NCBI RefSeq assembly: GCF_964340395.1
Contig: NC_135563.1
Location: forward strand, 7,693,655 to 7,757,654
Reading direction: 5' to 3'
Length of the DNA: 64,000 nt
Source: Glandiceps talaboti
Taxonomy: Eukaryota > Hemichordata > Enteropneusta > Spengelidae
Under the pieces are notes generated by a model, which made no database searches, was not told the DNA's origin, and saw only the letters and a program-made list of their open reading frames with translations. Below are positions 1-13,700 of this stretch, piece by piece. Within the stretch, counting starts at the first letter, position 1. Each line of letters begins with the position of its first letter. Made by a program: the position numbers and the translations under genes.

Positions 1-1625
1 AACAAAACATCATATGGCTCAACACAAATCTTACTAATATTGCTACATTTTAGTCTGGCTCAACACAAATCTTACTAACACTGCTACATTTTATCATCTG
101 GCTAGACCAGAATCTTACCAATAGTGCTACATTTTAGTCTGGCTCAACAGAAATCTTACCAATAGTGCTACATTTTATCATCTGGCTAAACAAAAATCTT
201 ACCAATAGTGCTACATTTTATAGTCTGGCTGAACAAAAATCTTACTAACAGTGCTACATGTCATCTGGCTGAACTATTTCTGTTGGTAACATTTTCATCA
301 AGCCACACAACATTTAGTTTCAGGTTTAATGATTCTAATTGTAAGTACATTTGACTACAACATACAGTACACCTTAAGAGAATTTGTGCACAAATGTATA
401 CATGTAACTCATGTATACATATTAAAGTCTGACAGTATGTACAAGTATGTACAGCTATGTTGTGTACACAAAAATATGTGTGCAAGTATGTTGTCACATA
501 CACAATGTACACATTTATAAGACTCGTACAAAGCATACACATAATGTACAGATATGTATCATAATATTTTATTACAAATGATGCTCCTGAGTTTTATCAT
601 CAAATACATGCACACACAACCAATTCAAAAATCAATATATGTTCAAGTACAATGGATCAAAATGAATCTCCAAAATACATATAACCAGAGTTCGAAAACT
701 GTCTTTGAATGTAGAAAAAAAATGAAACTGATGAAAATTTGGAAAAATACAGGACAATTTAAGTATTTCTCTTCATACAATCATGTACCCTGTTAACATG
801 TTTCTCCAATAGAAGTCATTTAAACAAGAAAACAACACAGATCTCTAGAAAACTCCTCTAATTCCCTCTGGTCTAAGTCGTAGAAGGTGTCATCTAAAAT
901 GTCATGATAACACTTCTTAGTTTTTATACTGTACATGTAGTTTCATTGGTAGCAAAACCTTACCCATATATTTTAATAGTTATGTATATCTCATTTTGAA
1001 TGATATCATTTCTACAATAAAACATCTTGATGGACCATTCTACATTTTCACTTGATAAACCAAGACTTCTGCAAGTAGCAGGGCTTTCCATAAACTTGAT
1101 TATCTCATTAACATAAATCTACATCAATTTACATACTGTTTAACATATGATATTAGTTTATTACATTTATTCATATTGATGGAAGCTCATCTGTAGGTTA
1201 CTGTATCAACATAGACATTTAAACTTTTGACAAGTGCACAGGTGTGGATGAGAGCTTCTGTGTTTTCCTTTTGCTAAATATCAGTTTGTATAGAGTCTAA
1301 GAAGTGTAAATGTCAATGTAGAAATTTATTTATTCTTGTTATATTATTTTGGATATATTCTCAGCAACAAGGCCAATCTTTTTCCGGTTTGATATATGTA
1401 TTTGAAAGCTTGAAATTAATGTGACACATGTCTAGCATTTCTATGTTCAACATGCATTGTGATCAAAATTGTTAAGTTCAACATGAAAGGTGTGCAGAGA
1501 TTTTTATGTTCAACATGTATTGTGACCAAGTTTATATGTTCCATGTTAAACGTCATGAGAATTCGATGTTCAACATGAAACATGTTATGAAATTTCTGAA
1601 TGAAACGTTATCAAAATTTTAATGT
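1..1625. repeat. segmental direct duplication, copy A
   Basis: This stretch is repeated at 1965-3582 at high identity, with small indels and substitutions and an offset of about 1,965 bp. It begins with about six tandem copies of a 41-43 bp motif (CATCTGGCTGAACAAAAATC, then TTACTAAYAGTGCTACATTTTA) at 1-275 and ends with imperfect repeats of ATGTTCAACATG at about 1440-1600. The two 60-80 codon ORFs inside it are shared by both copies but show no protein-like features. The copy may extend beyond the left edge of the window. Confidence 0.85.
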
Positions 1626-1964
1626 TTTTTAGAGAATCATATGAGTGATTCATCTCTGGAGATTGTGATGTTGTCGAAAAGTGAATCCATCACAAGACTG
1701 TCCACAAACCCCACTCTCCATTTTTCAGTTGATGTACACTGATCAAGACTTGGGTGATTAACCATAGTAACAGAAGTAGTTACAGCAGGCATGGCTATTT
1801 GTTGAAGATAGAATTACAAAAGGAGGATGTGTAGACTAGAGGAAATTACTTCAGTCATGAAAAACGTAACAGTGTGTTTCAGCTGCTATGTGCTTCAGTA
1901 CCCCAAACTCAAAAGTGGAAAATTAATACATATTACCGAGTACAATTAAAATCATGAAACCTGA

Positions 1965-3582
1965 AACAAAACATCATCTGGCTGAACAAAAATCTTACTA
2001 ACATTGCTACATTTTATCATCTGGCTGAACACAAATCTCACCAACACTGCTACATTTTATCATCTGGCTCAACACAAATCTTACCAATAGTGCTACATTT
2101 TATCATCTGGCTAAACAAAAATCTTACCAATAGTGCTACATTTTATCATCTGGCTAAACAAAAATCTCACCAATAGTGCTACATTTTATAGTCTGGCTGA
2201 ACAAAAATCATACTAACAGTGCTACATGTCATCTGGCTGAACTATTTCTGTTGGTAACATTTTCATCGAGTCACACAACATTTTGTTTCAGATTTAATGA
2301 TTCTAATTGTAAGTACATTTGACTACAACATACACATTATAAGAGAATTTGTACACATATGTATACATGTGTACATGTAACTCATGTACACATAAGTCTG
2401 ACAGTATGTACAAGTATGTATAGCTGTCATGTACACAAAACTATGTGTGCAAATATGTTGTCACATACACAATGTACACATTTATAAGACTCGTACAAAG
2501 CATACACATAATGTACAGATATGTATCATAATATTTTATTACAAATGATGCTCCTGAGTTTTATCATCAAATACATGCACACACAACCAATTCAAAAATC
2601 AATATATGTTCAAGTACAATGGATCAAAATGAATCCCCAAAATACATATAACCAGAGTTCGAAAACTGTCTTTGAATGTAGAAAAAAAAATGTAACTGAT
2701 GAAAATTTGGAAAAATACAGGACAATTTAAGTATTTCTCTTCATACAATCATGTACCCTGTGTTAACATGTTTCTCCAATAGAAGTCATTTAAACAAGAA
2801 AACAACACAGATCTCTAGAAAACTCCTCTAATTCCCTCTGGTCTAAGTCGTAGGTGTCATCTAAAATGTCATGATAACACTTCTTAGTTTTTAAACTGTA
2901 GTTTCATTGGTAGCAAAACCTTACCCATCATTTTGATAGTTATGTATATCTCATTTTGAATGATATCATTTCTACAATAAAACATCTTGATGGACCATTC
3001 TACATTTTCACTTGATAAACCAAGACTTCTGCAAGTAGCAGGGCTTTCCATAAACTTGATTATCTCATTAACATAAATCTACATCAATTTACATACTGTT
3101 TAACATATGATATTAGTTTATTACATTTATTCATATTGATGGAAGCTCATCTCTGTAGGTTACTGTATCACCATAGACATTTAAACTTTTGACAAGCGCA
3201 CAGGTGTGGATGAGAGCTTCTGTTTTTTGCTTTCGCTAAATATCAGTTTGTAAAGAGTCTCAGAATTGTAAATGTCAATGTAGAAAATTATTTATTCTTG
3301 TTATATTATTTTGGAAATATTCTCAGCAACAAGGCCAATCTTTTTCTGGTTTGATATATGTATTTGAAAGCTTGAAATTAATGTGAAACATGTCATAACA
3401 TTTCTATGTTCAACATGCATTGTGATCAAAATTGTTAAGTTCAACATGAATGGTGTGCAGAGATTTACATGTTCAACATGTATTATGATCAAAGTTTATA
3501 TGTTCCATGTTAACGTCATGAGAATTCGATGTTCAACATGAAACATGAAATTTCTGAATGAAACGTTATCAAAATTTTAATG
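1965..3582. repeat. segmental direct duplication, copy B
   Basis: Second copy of the block at 1-1625, starting AACAAAACATCATCTGGCTG. It is separated from copy A by about 340 bp of unrelated sequence. It diverges after about 3582, where extra ATGTTCAACATGAAACATG units begin. It lacks TG..CA ends and encloses no retroelement genes, so it is a duplication rather than an LTR pair. Confidence 0.85.
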
Positions 3583-3840
3583 TTCAATTTGAAACATTTC
3601 TGATCATGAGATTTTTATGTTCAACATGAAACATGTTATGAGATTTCTGAATGAAACATTGTGATCAAAATTCTAATGCTCATTGACAATTTGAAACATT
3701 TTCTGATCATGAGATTCCTATGTTCAACATGAAACATGTTATGAGATTTCTATACGAAACATATCACAACATTTCAACATATGAAAAAACATCACATATC
3801 GTGAGCTTTCTAAGTTCAACATGATAAAATAAGACTAATG
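3583..3840. repeat. irregular tandem repeat (ATGTTCAACATGAAACATG units)
   Basis: About five imperfect units containing ATGTTCAACATGAAACATG followed by TTATGAGATTTCT extend the same motif that ends both duplicated blocks. The unit is partly palindromic (CATGTT..AACATG). Confidence 0.7.
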
Positions 3841-6266
3841 GATGGATTCATGTTTCAAACTATTTACACGCAATAGTATAAACATTCTTTTAATACCGAC
3901 ATATATACAAAGATAGATACAAAATGTACATATTTCACAAAACTATCAAATATATAAAATCCAAACATACAATTAACATTTTATGACAGAGTTGATAACA
4001 AATTTAAAATATTATTTTTACACTGACGTTGAACGTAATAATAAATTCCAACCATAATACTACAGTCAGCCTCATTATATAAAAAATAAAATACTTTCTA
4101 AAAAAATACATATTTCAATTCATACATCTAATGTATCTATTAAAAATAATTGACAAAATTATCACTTTTTAAAAAAAAAAAAAATTTTTAACATACAAAA
4201 TTATCACTTCATACTTTCCATAACAAAATAATCATCAAATATTTTGATCAGAATGATACAAAATCACTTGGTGATATGCAACAAAATTTTATGCAGAAAA
4301 ACATTGTCAGCATTTTTACTGTTTGGTATCCCTATTATTTTAACCGAATATTTAACTTAAGAAAGGATTGTCAAATAATCCCACTCAATGAACTATGAGT
4401 ACAAGAAATATAGTCTATGCCACACTACTGTGTTTCTAATCCTGACTAAGATGAAAGACCGACGCAGAAAACCAACAGATTTTCATGTCATTAACCAAAT
4501 TTCTTAAGTATACATCTATAATTATTTCATTACCAATATCACACGTTACTACTCTACCTTACAACAGTTATCTTACAAAAATAAACTAACGATATTTCTA
4601 TATCAAACTTGGCACACAGACACAATTCAAATCACTTGACCTTCGAGTGAACTTGGCAACTGGCTTCTCAAATCAAGACTCCAATTCATGCAAATAAAGT
4701 GATTGTTTTCTTGGAAAATGTCTCTTTGGTGGGATTGTATGCTAGCTACTTCCAAGTATTATTTCTGTGATAACAAGGCCTGCCATAGTGTTACATATTG
4801 TACAATTCGGTATTGCATGAATATTGATCAGTCATACAAGAACGTTATGTAAATTAACTAGGAAATCAATATAATTCATTAGAATCTTGAATGATCAGAA
4901 TAATTAATAGGTAACTTGTATGTCATGTCACCCTGTCCTCATGAGCCTTCTCCAATGTGTGAGGGCGCCCTGATATCTGACATGGCACACATTAAAGACT
5001 ACTTGTTTTGAATAAGTACACTAACATGTAATGTCAATAGACCTGCTCCTGTTAAAAGATGCACTGTGTGTCTCTCCATACAATGCCATGTATTGTGTGC
5101 ACGCTGATGGGTTAGCATGTGCTACTCAGGGGATCGTTGTCACTGACCATACCCTGGGTTCACCCGTAAAATCCCTCTCTGTCATTGATGGCGTTTAGTC
5201 TTTGTTCTATGGTCACCATGTCTTTCCATCAATTTCCTGATGAATATGTTATTTCAAATGTAATAAAGACAAAACAATACTAAAATGTGGCAATGTCCTC
5301 TCACACAATGCATCTTGGAACCTGAAATTGACTACTGAAAACAAAAGGATGGTTGAATTTTTCTCCCATAATGTATCTTATTATCCTTAATAAGAGATCG
5401 TGGTTCAAGATTTTCTTTCTTTCATTTGACTTTTATGATATTGAATAATTTGTTTCAGGTAATAAAAATAAAAATCAAGATGTGTAGACAGTTATCTGTG
5501 ATTCTGTTAGAACAATTACTAAAAAAATTCAATTCTGGGTAAAAATGAGGTATTTCAGGTAGTAAATTTTGGAAGTTAATACTGATATGTTCCATCGCTA
5601 GTGTCACTGATACTCAGTCACTTAGTCTACACTGTACAAATCACGTCAAGATTTGGCCATTGTCATACATGTATTAAATATGATAATGAATGTTCATGGA
5701 CTCTGGGTCCATATTTAGTAAATTTCTACTCACAGAGTCAAAATATTTCTTGGAAGCAAATCTCAAATGACCCTTTAGCATGTATCAAATAGTCATCTGC
5801 ACATCCTACAAACTTGGCATTTTAAACTTTGAGAAGTTGAAATAAGATTTATATAAACATAACAGATGAATTCTCATTACTTGAAATGAATTTTTTAATG
5901 CGTGTTATAAAATAATGATTTCTTGATCAATACATAGACCCTCCACCAATGGTTGGGGGAGGGTCTATGATCAATACTATGATTTCTGCTAGATGCATCT
6001 AGATGCTGCTAGATGCATGTGAGAATAAGTCAACTTTTGTGCTCTAATTTGACCCTCTGGGAGGTAAAATGATATTACAGGTACTGAGAATAAGTCAACC
6101 TTCTTGTTCTATTTTGACCCTCTGGCATCAGGTATGTGAACTGGTGCTAGAAGTACTAAGAATTCACTAATCTATGTCAATACTTTATAACGTGACATAT
6201 CCAGTTTCCTTCTACACAGTTGACAGATGTGATTCGGTAATAGGTCCATGTATAGGAGCACAGTGT
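3841..6266. other. intergenic AT-rich DNA downstream of the TRPM gene
   Basis: I see no gene here. Short ORFs (for example 5601-5792) have no recognisable features. Recognisable content: a 35-bp palindrome with 9-bp flanking repeats at 5925-5977, and an interspersed repeat at about 5690-6150 (a TCAACYTTCTTGTTCTRTTT motif followed by GACCCTCT). Parts of that repeat recur in a TRPM intron at about 20100-20480. Confidence 0.6.
5925..5977. repeat. 35-bp palindrome flanked by 9-bp direct repeats
   Basis: A hairpin (ATAGACCCTCC ... GGAGGGTCTAT, 5934-5968) is bracketed by exact GATCAATAC at 5925-5933 and 5969-5977. This is the footprint of a very small foldback insertion or an internally deleted one. 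Confidence 0.55.
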
Positions 6267-6780
6267 CGTCTGTGGTGCTATATCTGATGACTTTAGTCTG
6301 TAGTGCTATCTGATGACTTTAGTCTGTGATGCTATCTGATGACTTTAGTCTGTGATGCTATCTGATGACTTTAGTCTGTGGTGCTGTCTGATGACTTTAG
6401 TCTGTGTTGTTATCTGATGACTTTAGTCTGTGGTGCTATCTGTTGATGTTACTCTGTGGTGCTATCTGATGACTTTAGTCTGTGTTTTTATCTGGTGACT
6501 TGAGCCTGTGATGCTATCTGTTAATGTTAGTCTGTGGTGCTATCTGATGACTTTAGTCTGTGTTGTTATCTGATGACTTTAGTCTGTGGTGCTGTCTGTT
6601 GATGTTACTCTGTGGTGCTATCTGATGACTTTAGTCTGTGTTCTTATCTGATGACTTTAGTCAGAGTTTTTATTTGATGACTTTAGTCTGTGATGTTATC
6701 TCATGACTTTAGTCTGTGGTGCTAACTGATGACTTTAGTCTGTGTTGTTATCTGATGACTTTAGTCTGTGGTGCTATCCG
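6267..6780. repeat. 26-bp minisatellite overlapping the TRPM stop codon
   Basis: About 19 imperfect copies of a 26-bp unit read TCTGATGACTTTAGTCTGTG then RTGCTA. The right-most unit supplies the last codons (Ser-Thr-Thr-Asp) and the TAA stop at 6761-6763 of the minus-strand TRPM reading frame. The array therefore runs from the coding end through the 3' untranslated region. Confidence 0.9.
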
Positions 6781-7778
6781 ATGCATGATATAAATCAAAC
6801 TCTCCTTGCCATCTTGCTCTCATCGTCTTAGGTTTTCTGTCTGTACCATTGTCAATCGGCACAGCAATCTGTTCTCCCCTCCAGTCACCCATATTCGTCA
6901 ACATGAAAGAATTCTCATATTTCTTCTTTCCTCTCTTTTTTCTCTTCTTCTTTCTCTTGTAGTCTTCTTCATCCTCCTCCTCATCATCTTCATATTCATC
7001 CATCAATTTTGTCATGTCCTCCTCACTAAACCGTACCTTTCGAGGTTCTCTAGACCCCCCATTACTATCACTTGGAGATTTCAAAGCACTTTTTGGACTT
7101 GGTGACCTGAACTGATCTAGTAATTCTGATTCTGGGCTTAGTGGTCTTATTTCTGGACTGACTGGTCTCATTTCTGGACTATCTGGTCTGATTTCTGGAC
7201 TAAGAAGTCTCATTTCTAAATCAGGAAATTCAGAGATTCTCTTCTTTTTTGTCTTCTTTTTCTTTTTATGTTTCTTCTTTGGGATATCCTCATCTGGTCT
7301 ATTTCCATTTTCCTCAGCATCCTCAACTCTTACGATACATTCAGTTTTTTCTTCCACTGGGGTTATTCCATCAACTTCGTCAATCCCTCTACCAGCAGCA
7401 GGGCTTGCATACACATTAAAATGTCTAGCACCCTCTTCATCCTCAATTTTCCTTCCATTCTTTTTTCTTGGTTTGTCATCCTTTCTTTTTTCTGCACCTC
7501 TGTGGTTGTCATAGTAACCGTTACCTGCATCACTTGGCCCAGGCATCTCATAGTTACCATGGTTGCCAAGTGCTGGCAATGCAATGGTTACGTGAGCAGG
7601 TGTGCCACCCTGACCACCACCACCACCACCATCTTCATCATCACCACCACTATCTTTTCTACTTCTTTTAGTTTTGCCATCTTGTATTTGTTTAGGTTTG
7701 CGATGTTTAGATTGTGCATCCCGTTGCATTTCATCCCTTTGCAGTAATGCTTCCGTACATTTGACAATCGTATCAACT
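6761..7778 (-). CDS. TRPM: TRPM exon 26 (disordered C-terminal tail)
   Basis: 339 codons. It finishes the coiled coil ([12 protein letters not shown]), then Gly/Asp-rich, two very basic stretches ([14 protein letters not shown] and [16 protein letters not shown]-like), five SP sites in tandem ((L/D/V)SPE(I/M)RP repeats) and a KVRF sequence that fits the PP1-docking RVxF motif. The stop lies inside the 26-bp minisatellite. Opposite-strand ORFs here are shadows. Confidence 0.9.
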
Positions 7779-10700
7779 CTAATAAACACAAAGAAACAAA
7801 GAGTATATTAATTTACAGTAATCATTGACAAACAACATTGGAAAATCCAGTCTTCATATTTATGCAAACTTTTGTAATTTCATGATCTTCAAAATTTTCT
7901 TTTGTTCTGGGACTGGCTCCAAGCAATTTTTTTTTTTTACACAGACACATACACATATTGCCACACAATCCTACACAAACTTTGTAATATACAATAAAGT
8001 GTTTCTGGCCAAGACTTCTTTGTAATAATTATGTACTACAGATTACTTGCATCAGTGCGCATGCATACTAGTGGTATTAGCAGCGCAATATTATATGAAC
8101 AACACTACTGCATACCTGCATGCAAATGATATGCAAATGATAGCAAGATCATTAATTGTACATGAAAGTGTGTGATCACACAGTATGATTTTTTATTGAC
8201 ATTTGCTGTTTCAGATAAACGTATGTAATAATAACAGAAGCCCATGCTGTGTGTGTGCCAATGTGAGTACTTGGGGGTATTTGCACTCGTGCTTGCAGTG
8301 TTTTCTGCTGCACTTTTACTCTCTATGCTCATGAAAGTACTGCTACAGAAAACACTGCAAGCACTTGTGCAATTACTCTGAGTATGCCACACTTGCACTC
8401 ATGCACATCTGTCATAATATTCTGATTCGGTTATCATTGATAATTTAAATATCAATCTCCCAACTACTACAGTTTTCTTTGTTCAGTCAAGGCAAATACA
8501 AGTGACCTGTTGATAGGTACATTATGACTTCTCGTCATTGACTTCACAAAATCCATTAGCCCTGTCATAGCGCCCTCACTATAAACTGTACGGTACAAAA
8601 CTCCCACTTACTTTTTCTCTATTTTACTCATTCTTTCCTCAATACTAGCCTCCTCATCTTGTAGTTTCTTCTTCCTATAACTTGCTGCACAGTCTCGTTC
8701 TAACAGTCGTAAGATTTCAAGATGCTTGGCTGAATAAGTCTTGTGATCTGTAGACCAATTAAAAGTTGAAAAATTGTAATTTTGTCGACATCAACTGTTC
8801 CTTTTGAACTTTACATATATAACTGGATTTTAATGTGTAACTCTGAGAGGGGAATGGTACATATTGGAAGTACATGCATGGCTATAGATAAGCTTATTGT
8901 AACACTAACTTTAAAGGTGATTCAAAATGCTCACATTCACTATCGCTAATTTGCTAGACGACATGTTTGTGAAATGCATTCTGGTTTTAAAACTTTTCAA
9001 AAGCGTCTGCAAACACCTTAAAATGACCCTTTTTCAGTCACTTCCCTTCGGATTTACTTCGAGAGTTTTCGGGTATTTCCGGTCCCACCTAGACCACGGG
9101 ATTTTATGACGTCATAAAGAGACATGGATAGCACGTAGCCTATGGCGAGCGTAGTCACTAGGTGAACAAAACTCAACAGCATTGTGAAAAAATACATTGC
9201 TAGTGGTTGTAACAGACATCAGTAAACAAAAACTACACTCTACATGTCTTATTAACCAACATTTACCGATATTTACTCACACTTTCTGACTAATTGGCAG
9301 TGTCTGTGGGTATAAATGCTAAAATATGATCTCCCCATATTATGGCAAAATAAATCAAAACGGCTAGACTACAGTGTAGATATACATAAACACTTGTAAT
9401 GTCGCTTGCGTGTTTCAATTTATTTATCTGATTTTTTTTATTATTTGCCGAGGAGAAGCATTACAATATCTTCGACAGGCATGGCGTCGACAGCATATTA
9501 TAGCCCACTATACTCGACTATACTCACTGATGTCGCCTTTTGAACGGCGCATTTAGCAACAAAGTAAACATATTTATCTTGAATAAATATACTAGCTATT
9601 AGATTGCCATATCATCAGCAATAAAATTGTAAAGAATTGAGGAAATTTCGTGAGTTTAGTGTTGTCATTTACATGACTTTAGCAACTCGTCTGGAAGAAA
9701 ACTTGTATGGTTTCCCTTGTTGCGATATCAGTTAATTTAATGCAACAAGCCTATTTAATATTCATTAGAAGAATTCTGTAACGAATCATGGTATTCGAAG
9801 TGTACAGTTTAGGAAACCAACAAATCAAATATCGCGATGTGTTCATGGTATCAAATACGATTGGACAATATTGACGTCGGCAATCAAGGTCGTGACCCCA
9901 GCACATGGTTATGAAAGAAAGCCTGCAACTAGATACTTGGCTAGCCACGTCCGGTCCCGTTTCTCAGGGTTTGTTTTAGAGACGTTATTTCTGTACGACT
10001 TGAAGAATTTTACAATATATCTGATTGATAAATATGGATTACATCAACACGTGGATAAATTTAACCCGACACGAATGTGCGCTGTGCTCTCCCGATTCCA
10101 TACGTACATTGTACATACACTGCTTCAGCTTCAAGTTGATCGGCGGCCTAGTATGAGCTTACTGCCGCGGCCGCGGTGACTGCACAAAACTTGACAACAC
10201 TACCCCTCTACCGATATATAATAATCACCTGTATACCGTGATAAAAACAAGCAATAATTCGAGTCCCCAACAAGTCGATGAGACCTACTTCTGTTCTGTC
10301 CGATCCGAATGCGAGTTTCTTAGGTTTTATATGGGTTTCAGACTCGGACTAGAGTATTACGCCCTAGACAATAATAGATGTAAACTTGTGTTCACAAGCC
10401 AAACATGTGGCAATACAAGACCACAACGAAAACTGTGAAAAATTTGCAGGTCAGTCTCATTTTATATATGGACAACAAAATTAGGTCGGTCACAGTTCCA
10501 TTTACATGTACATGATGCAATGACTCGGAGCGTGCTTCCATATGCTCGGAGCAAATCGAATCAATTAGTGTATTATGGGACCAACAAATATATTGTGGCA
10601 CATGTCCCGATACGCCTTCTTGAAGTTTCCCATTGGTATTCTAATAGCTAGTATATTTATTCGAGATGAAATATGTTTACTTTGTTGTTAAATGCACTGT

Positions 10701-13700
10701 TCAAAAGGCGACACGAGTACGATTGGGCTAAAATATGCCGTCCTTGGCCCGGGGATGCCGTCAAACGTGACCACGGTATCGTAATGCTTCTTGTCGGCAA
10801 ATAATAAAAAATCAGATAAATAAAAGTCAATGAGTGTGAAACACGCGACATTACAAGTGTTTATATATATCTAGTCTAGCCATTTTTGATTTATTTTGCC
10901 ATAATATGGGGAGATCATATTTTAGCATTTATACCCACAGATACTGCCAATTAGTGAGAAAGTGTGAGTAAATATCGGTAAATGTTGGTTAATAAGACAT
11001 GTAGAGTGTAGTTTTTGTTTACTGATGTCTGTTACAACCACTAGCAATGTATTTTTTCACAATGCTGTTGAGTTTTGTTCACCTAGTGACTACGCTCGCC
11101 ATAGGCTACGTGCTATCCATGTCTCTTTATGACGTCATAAAATCCCGTGGTCTAGGTGGACCGGAAATACCCGAAAACTCTCGAAGTAAATCCGAAGGGA
11201 AGTGACTGAAAAAGGGTCATTTTAAGGTGTTTGCAGACGCTTTTGAAAAGTTTTAAAACCAGAATGCATTTCACAAACATGTCGTCTAGCAAATTAGCGA
11301 TAGTGAATGTGAGCATTTTGAATCACCTTTAACATCACAGTACGTGGCTGATATTGGTAATACTCAAGCCTTTTGTTGTTCCTTTATTCAGGACCCATTC
11401 TTAGGCAAAAGTTCCGATTATGCTCAATTTTAGAGTAGGTGGGGTACCGGTAGGTAGATTTTAATTTTAATTTTTTAATTTTTTTTTTCATGTGTGAGTG
11501 TCTATAGTTCAGGTAGTTATGTTTTCTGTTGTTTTCCATATGGTCTCTGTGTTATTGGTTTCTTCTCATCAGATGTACAGCCATTGCAGTTTGGAAGAAT
11601 AGTTTATATTGTCTTTTAAAATTGATGTCAAGTTCTGCATCCATTTTTTTTCGTGAGACTTCACAAGTTTTGCGATTTTATCATATTTTCCTTGAATACA
11701 TAAAAAGAAGTTTAGGGTTGGCTGTGAAAAACTATGTGGGGGTTGGGTAACCGAAACCAAACAATTTCTTTTAGGCCTTTGTTAAAACCAAATCAGAGGT
11801 CATCATAATTGTTTAATAAAGGTCAACATGATATCAAAATTTAGTCATTTTAGAATCCAATATGGCCACCATCCAATATGGCCACCATCCAATATGGCTG
11901 CCAAATACTGTGTTAACTCAATGGAAATAAAACTTTGTCTATCCTTGAAAACAAGATGGTGAACCTCCAACTATGTTGTATTATGTCAAAAGGACCTGAA
12001 ACAAGCTTTTAAAAGGCAAAGTTTGAAGACATTTTATGAACTTTGATTTTTCAGTAAAATTGGTTCCTTAGGTGCAAAATGGAATTCCAACAAATACCAT
12101 GTTGATTTCCTTGAAAACGTGAATCCAATATGGCCACCCACAACTACTGTGTTAATTCTATGGGAAAATACAAGTGTGTTGATTTCCTTGAAAACAAGAT
12201 GTCAAAATTCTTATTATTTCAAAAGGACAAAGAACAACAAGAATTCATATGGCAAAGTTTCATGGAGATTGTCCCCAAGGTTCATTCTACTTTAAAATCT
12301 TTTCCCAAATAAATAGGTTAATTAACAGTAACTAGGGAAAGTGATAAAACTGACCTTCGTTAGATTCAGAGTTCTTCTTTTTAAATCTACGATAAAACCA
12401 TCTTAGGACAAGGAAGATATGACTGAAGATAATAAATGGAGGTGGTAGAGCTGGTCTGTCTTCAAACTCCATTACTAAGTCATACACCTCATACTTCCAT
12501 ACTTGTAAGGAATTTGTCTGTACTTCTTCAAACACAAAACTGAATGTAAACAGAAGGACATCAAGTTTATATCTCAAAGTTATTATGATCTAAGAATGGA
12601 ATTATACTTAAAGTCTTCACTTATATGAAATTTTAAGAACTTCGATTTCAGTAAAATTTGTCCCCTGATGTGCATGCTATATGTTTTGGTAATACTCTTT
12701 ATATATGGGTTTTGCAGACCAAGGTTGTATGGTAGAAGGGTCCGACTTTAGGAGGCCCCACCCCGTAAGCCATACTACAGGGGTCTGCAAAACCCATATC
12801 TGGGCCATAAAGGTTTTATTATACCCTAGGTAGTGGCATGGAAACATCACTGAATTGCATAACCACATAAATTAATAGTGAAATCATGTTATTTTATGCT
12901 CAAAAATGTAGATATCGAGAAAAATATCAAAACCAAATCACTGAGGGAATGAATGTCAACAAGCACGACAACTTATCATATTGGGGCAAATTGTGCCAGG
13001 GCAAAGATACAAAAAATTATTGCATGGGTTCGATGCATGCACTCTCCTTTGAATAAAATAGGAAGAGATACTGGGTATATGATATGTAGACCTAACACTG
13101 CAAGTAATTATTTATGCGAAAGAAATATAACACATACAAATGAACCTTCCCGTCTAGTCTGAACCCCTTTACCATGACATGAAAATTGACACATATTATA
13201 GTAAAAATACACCTTGATATAAAATTAATTAACTGAAAGAGTTGAAATCTTACCTGAAAATAGCAATGAGTAGATTGAGTAAGAGTACATTTCCTACAAT
13301 GAGATACATTGCCATCAGATATGGAATTACTGGATGACCTACAGAACAGGACTGGGTTGGGTCAATGTTACTGGCATCACAAATTGGGAAGTCTTTGTCA
13401 CCTGAAAAATTAGTATAAATGAAAAAGTTCATCTAAGAGTTGTGAACAAGATATATGTTGAAAAACCCTGCTGAGGTGCAAAACTAGTCAAAGATTATTC
13501 AAGCTGTTATGGTACTCCATTACTACTGAACAATTCAAGGGTTTGCATCTGTCTGGATGGAAAGTTCATCTGAGAGTTGTGAACAGTACACACATATATG
13601 TGCATGCGTCTGGATGGAAAGTTAATTCAAGAGTTGTGAAAAACTATTTCCACCTGACTGGATGAAAATTATGATCAATAGCAAGCATTTGTCCATAAGG

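Noticed and set aside
1-3582. Paired 1.6-kb direct repeats as possible LTRs
   Set aside because: Only about 340 bp between them, no TG..CA ends, no target duplication, no gag-pol.
6806-7747. Plus-strand ORFs of up to 159 codons
   Set aside because: Antisense shadows of the long TRPM last exon, whose minus frame has clear family continuity and splice phase.
6761-7778. C-terminal alpha-kinase or Nudix (NUDT9-H) domain of TRPM
   Set aside because: Looked for and not seen; the tail is low-complexity with a stop after 339 codons. A further 3' exon skipping this stop is not supported.
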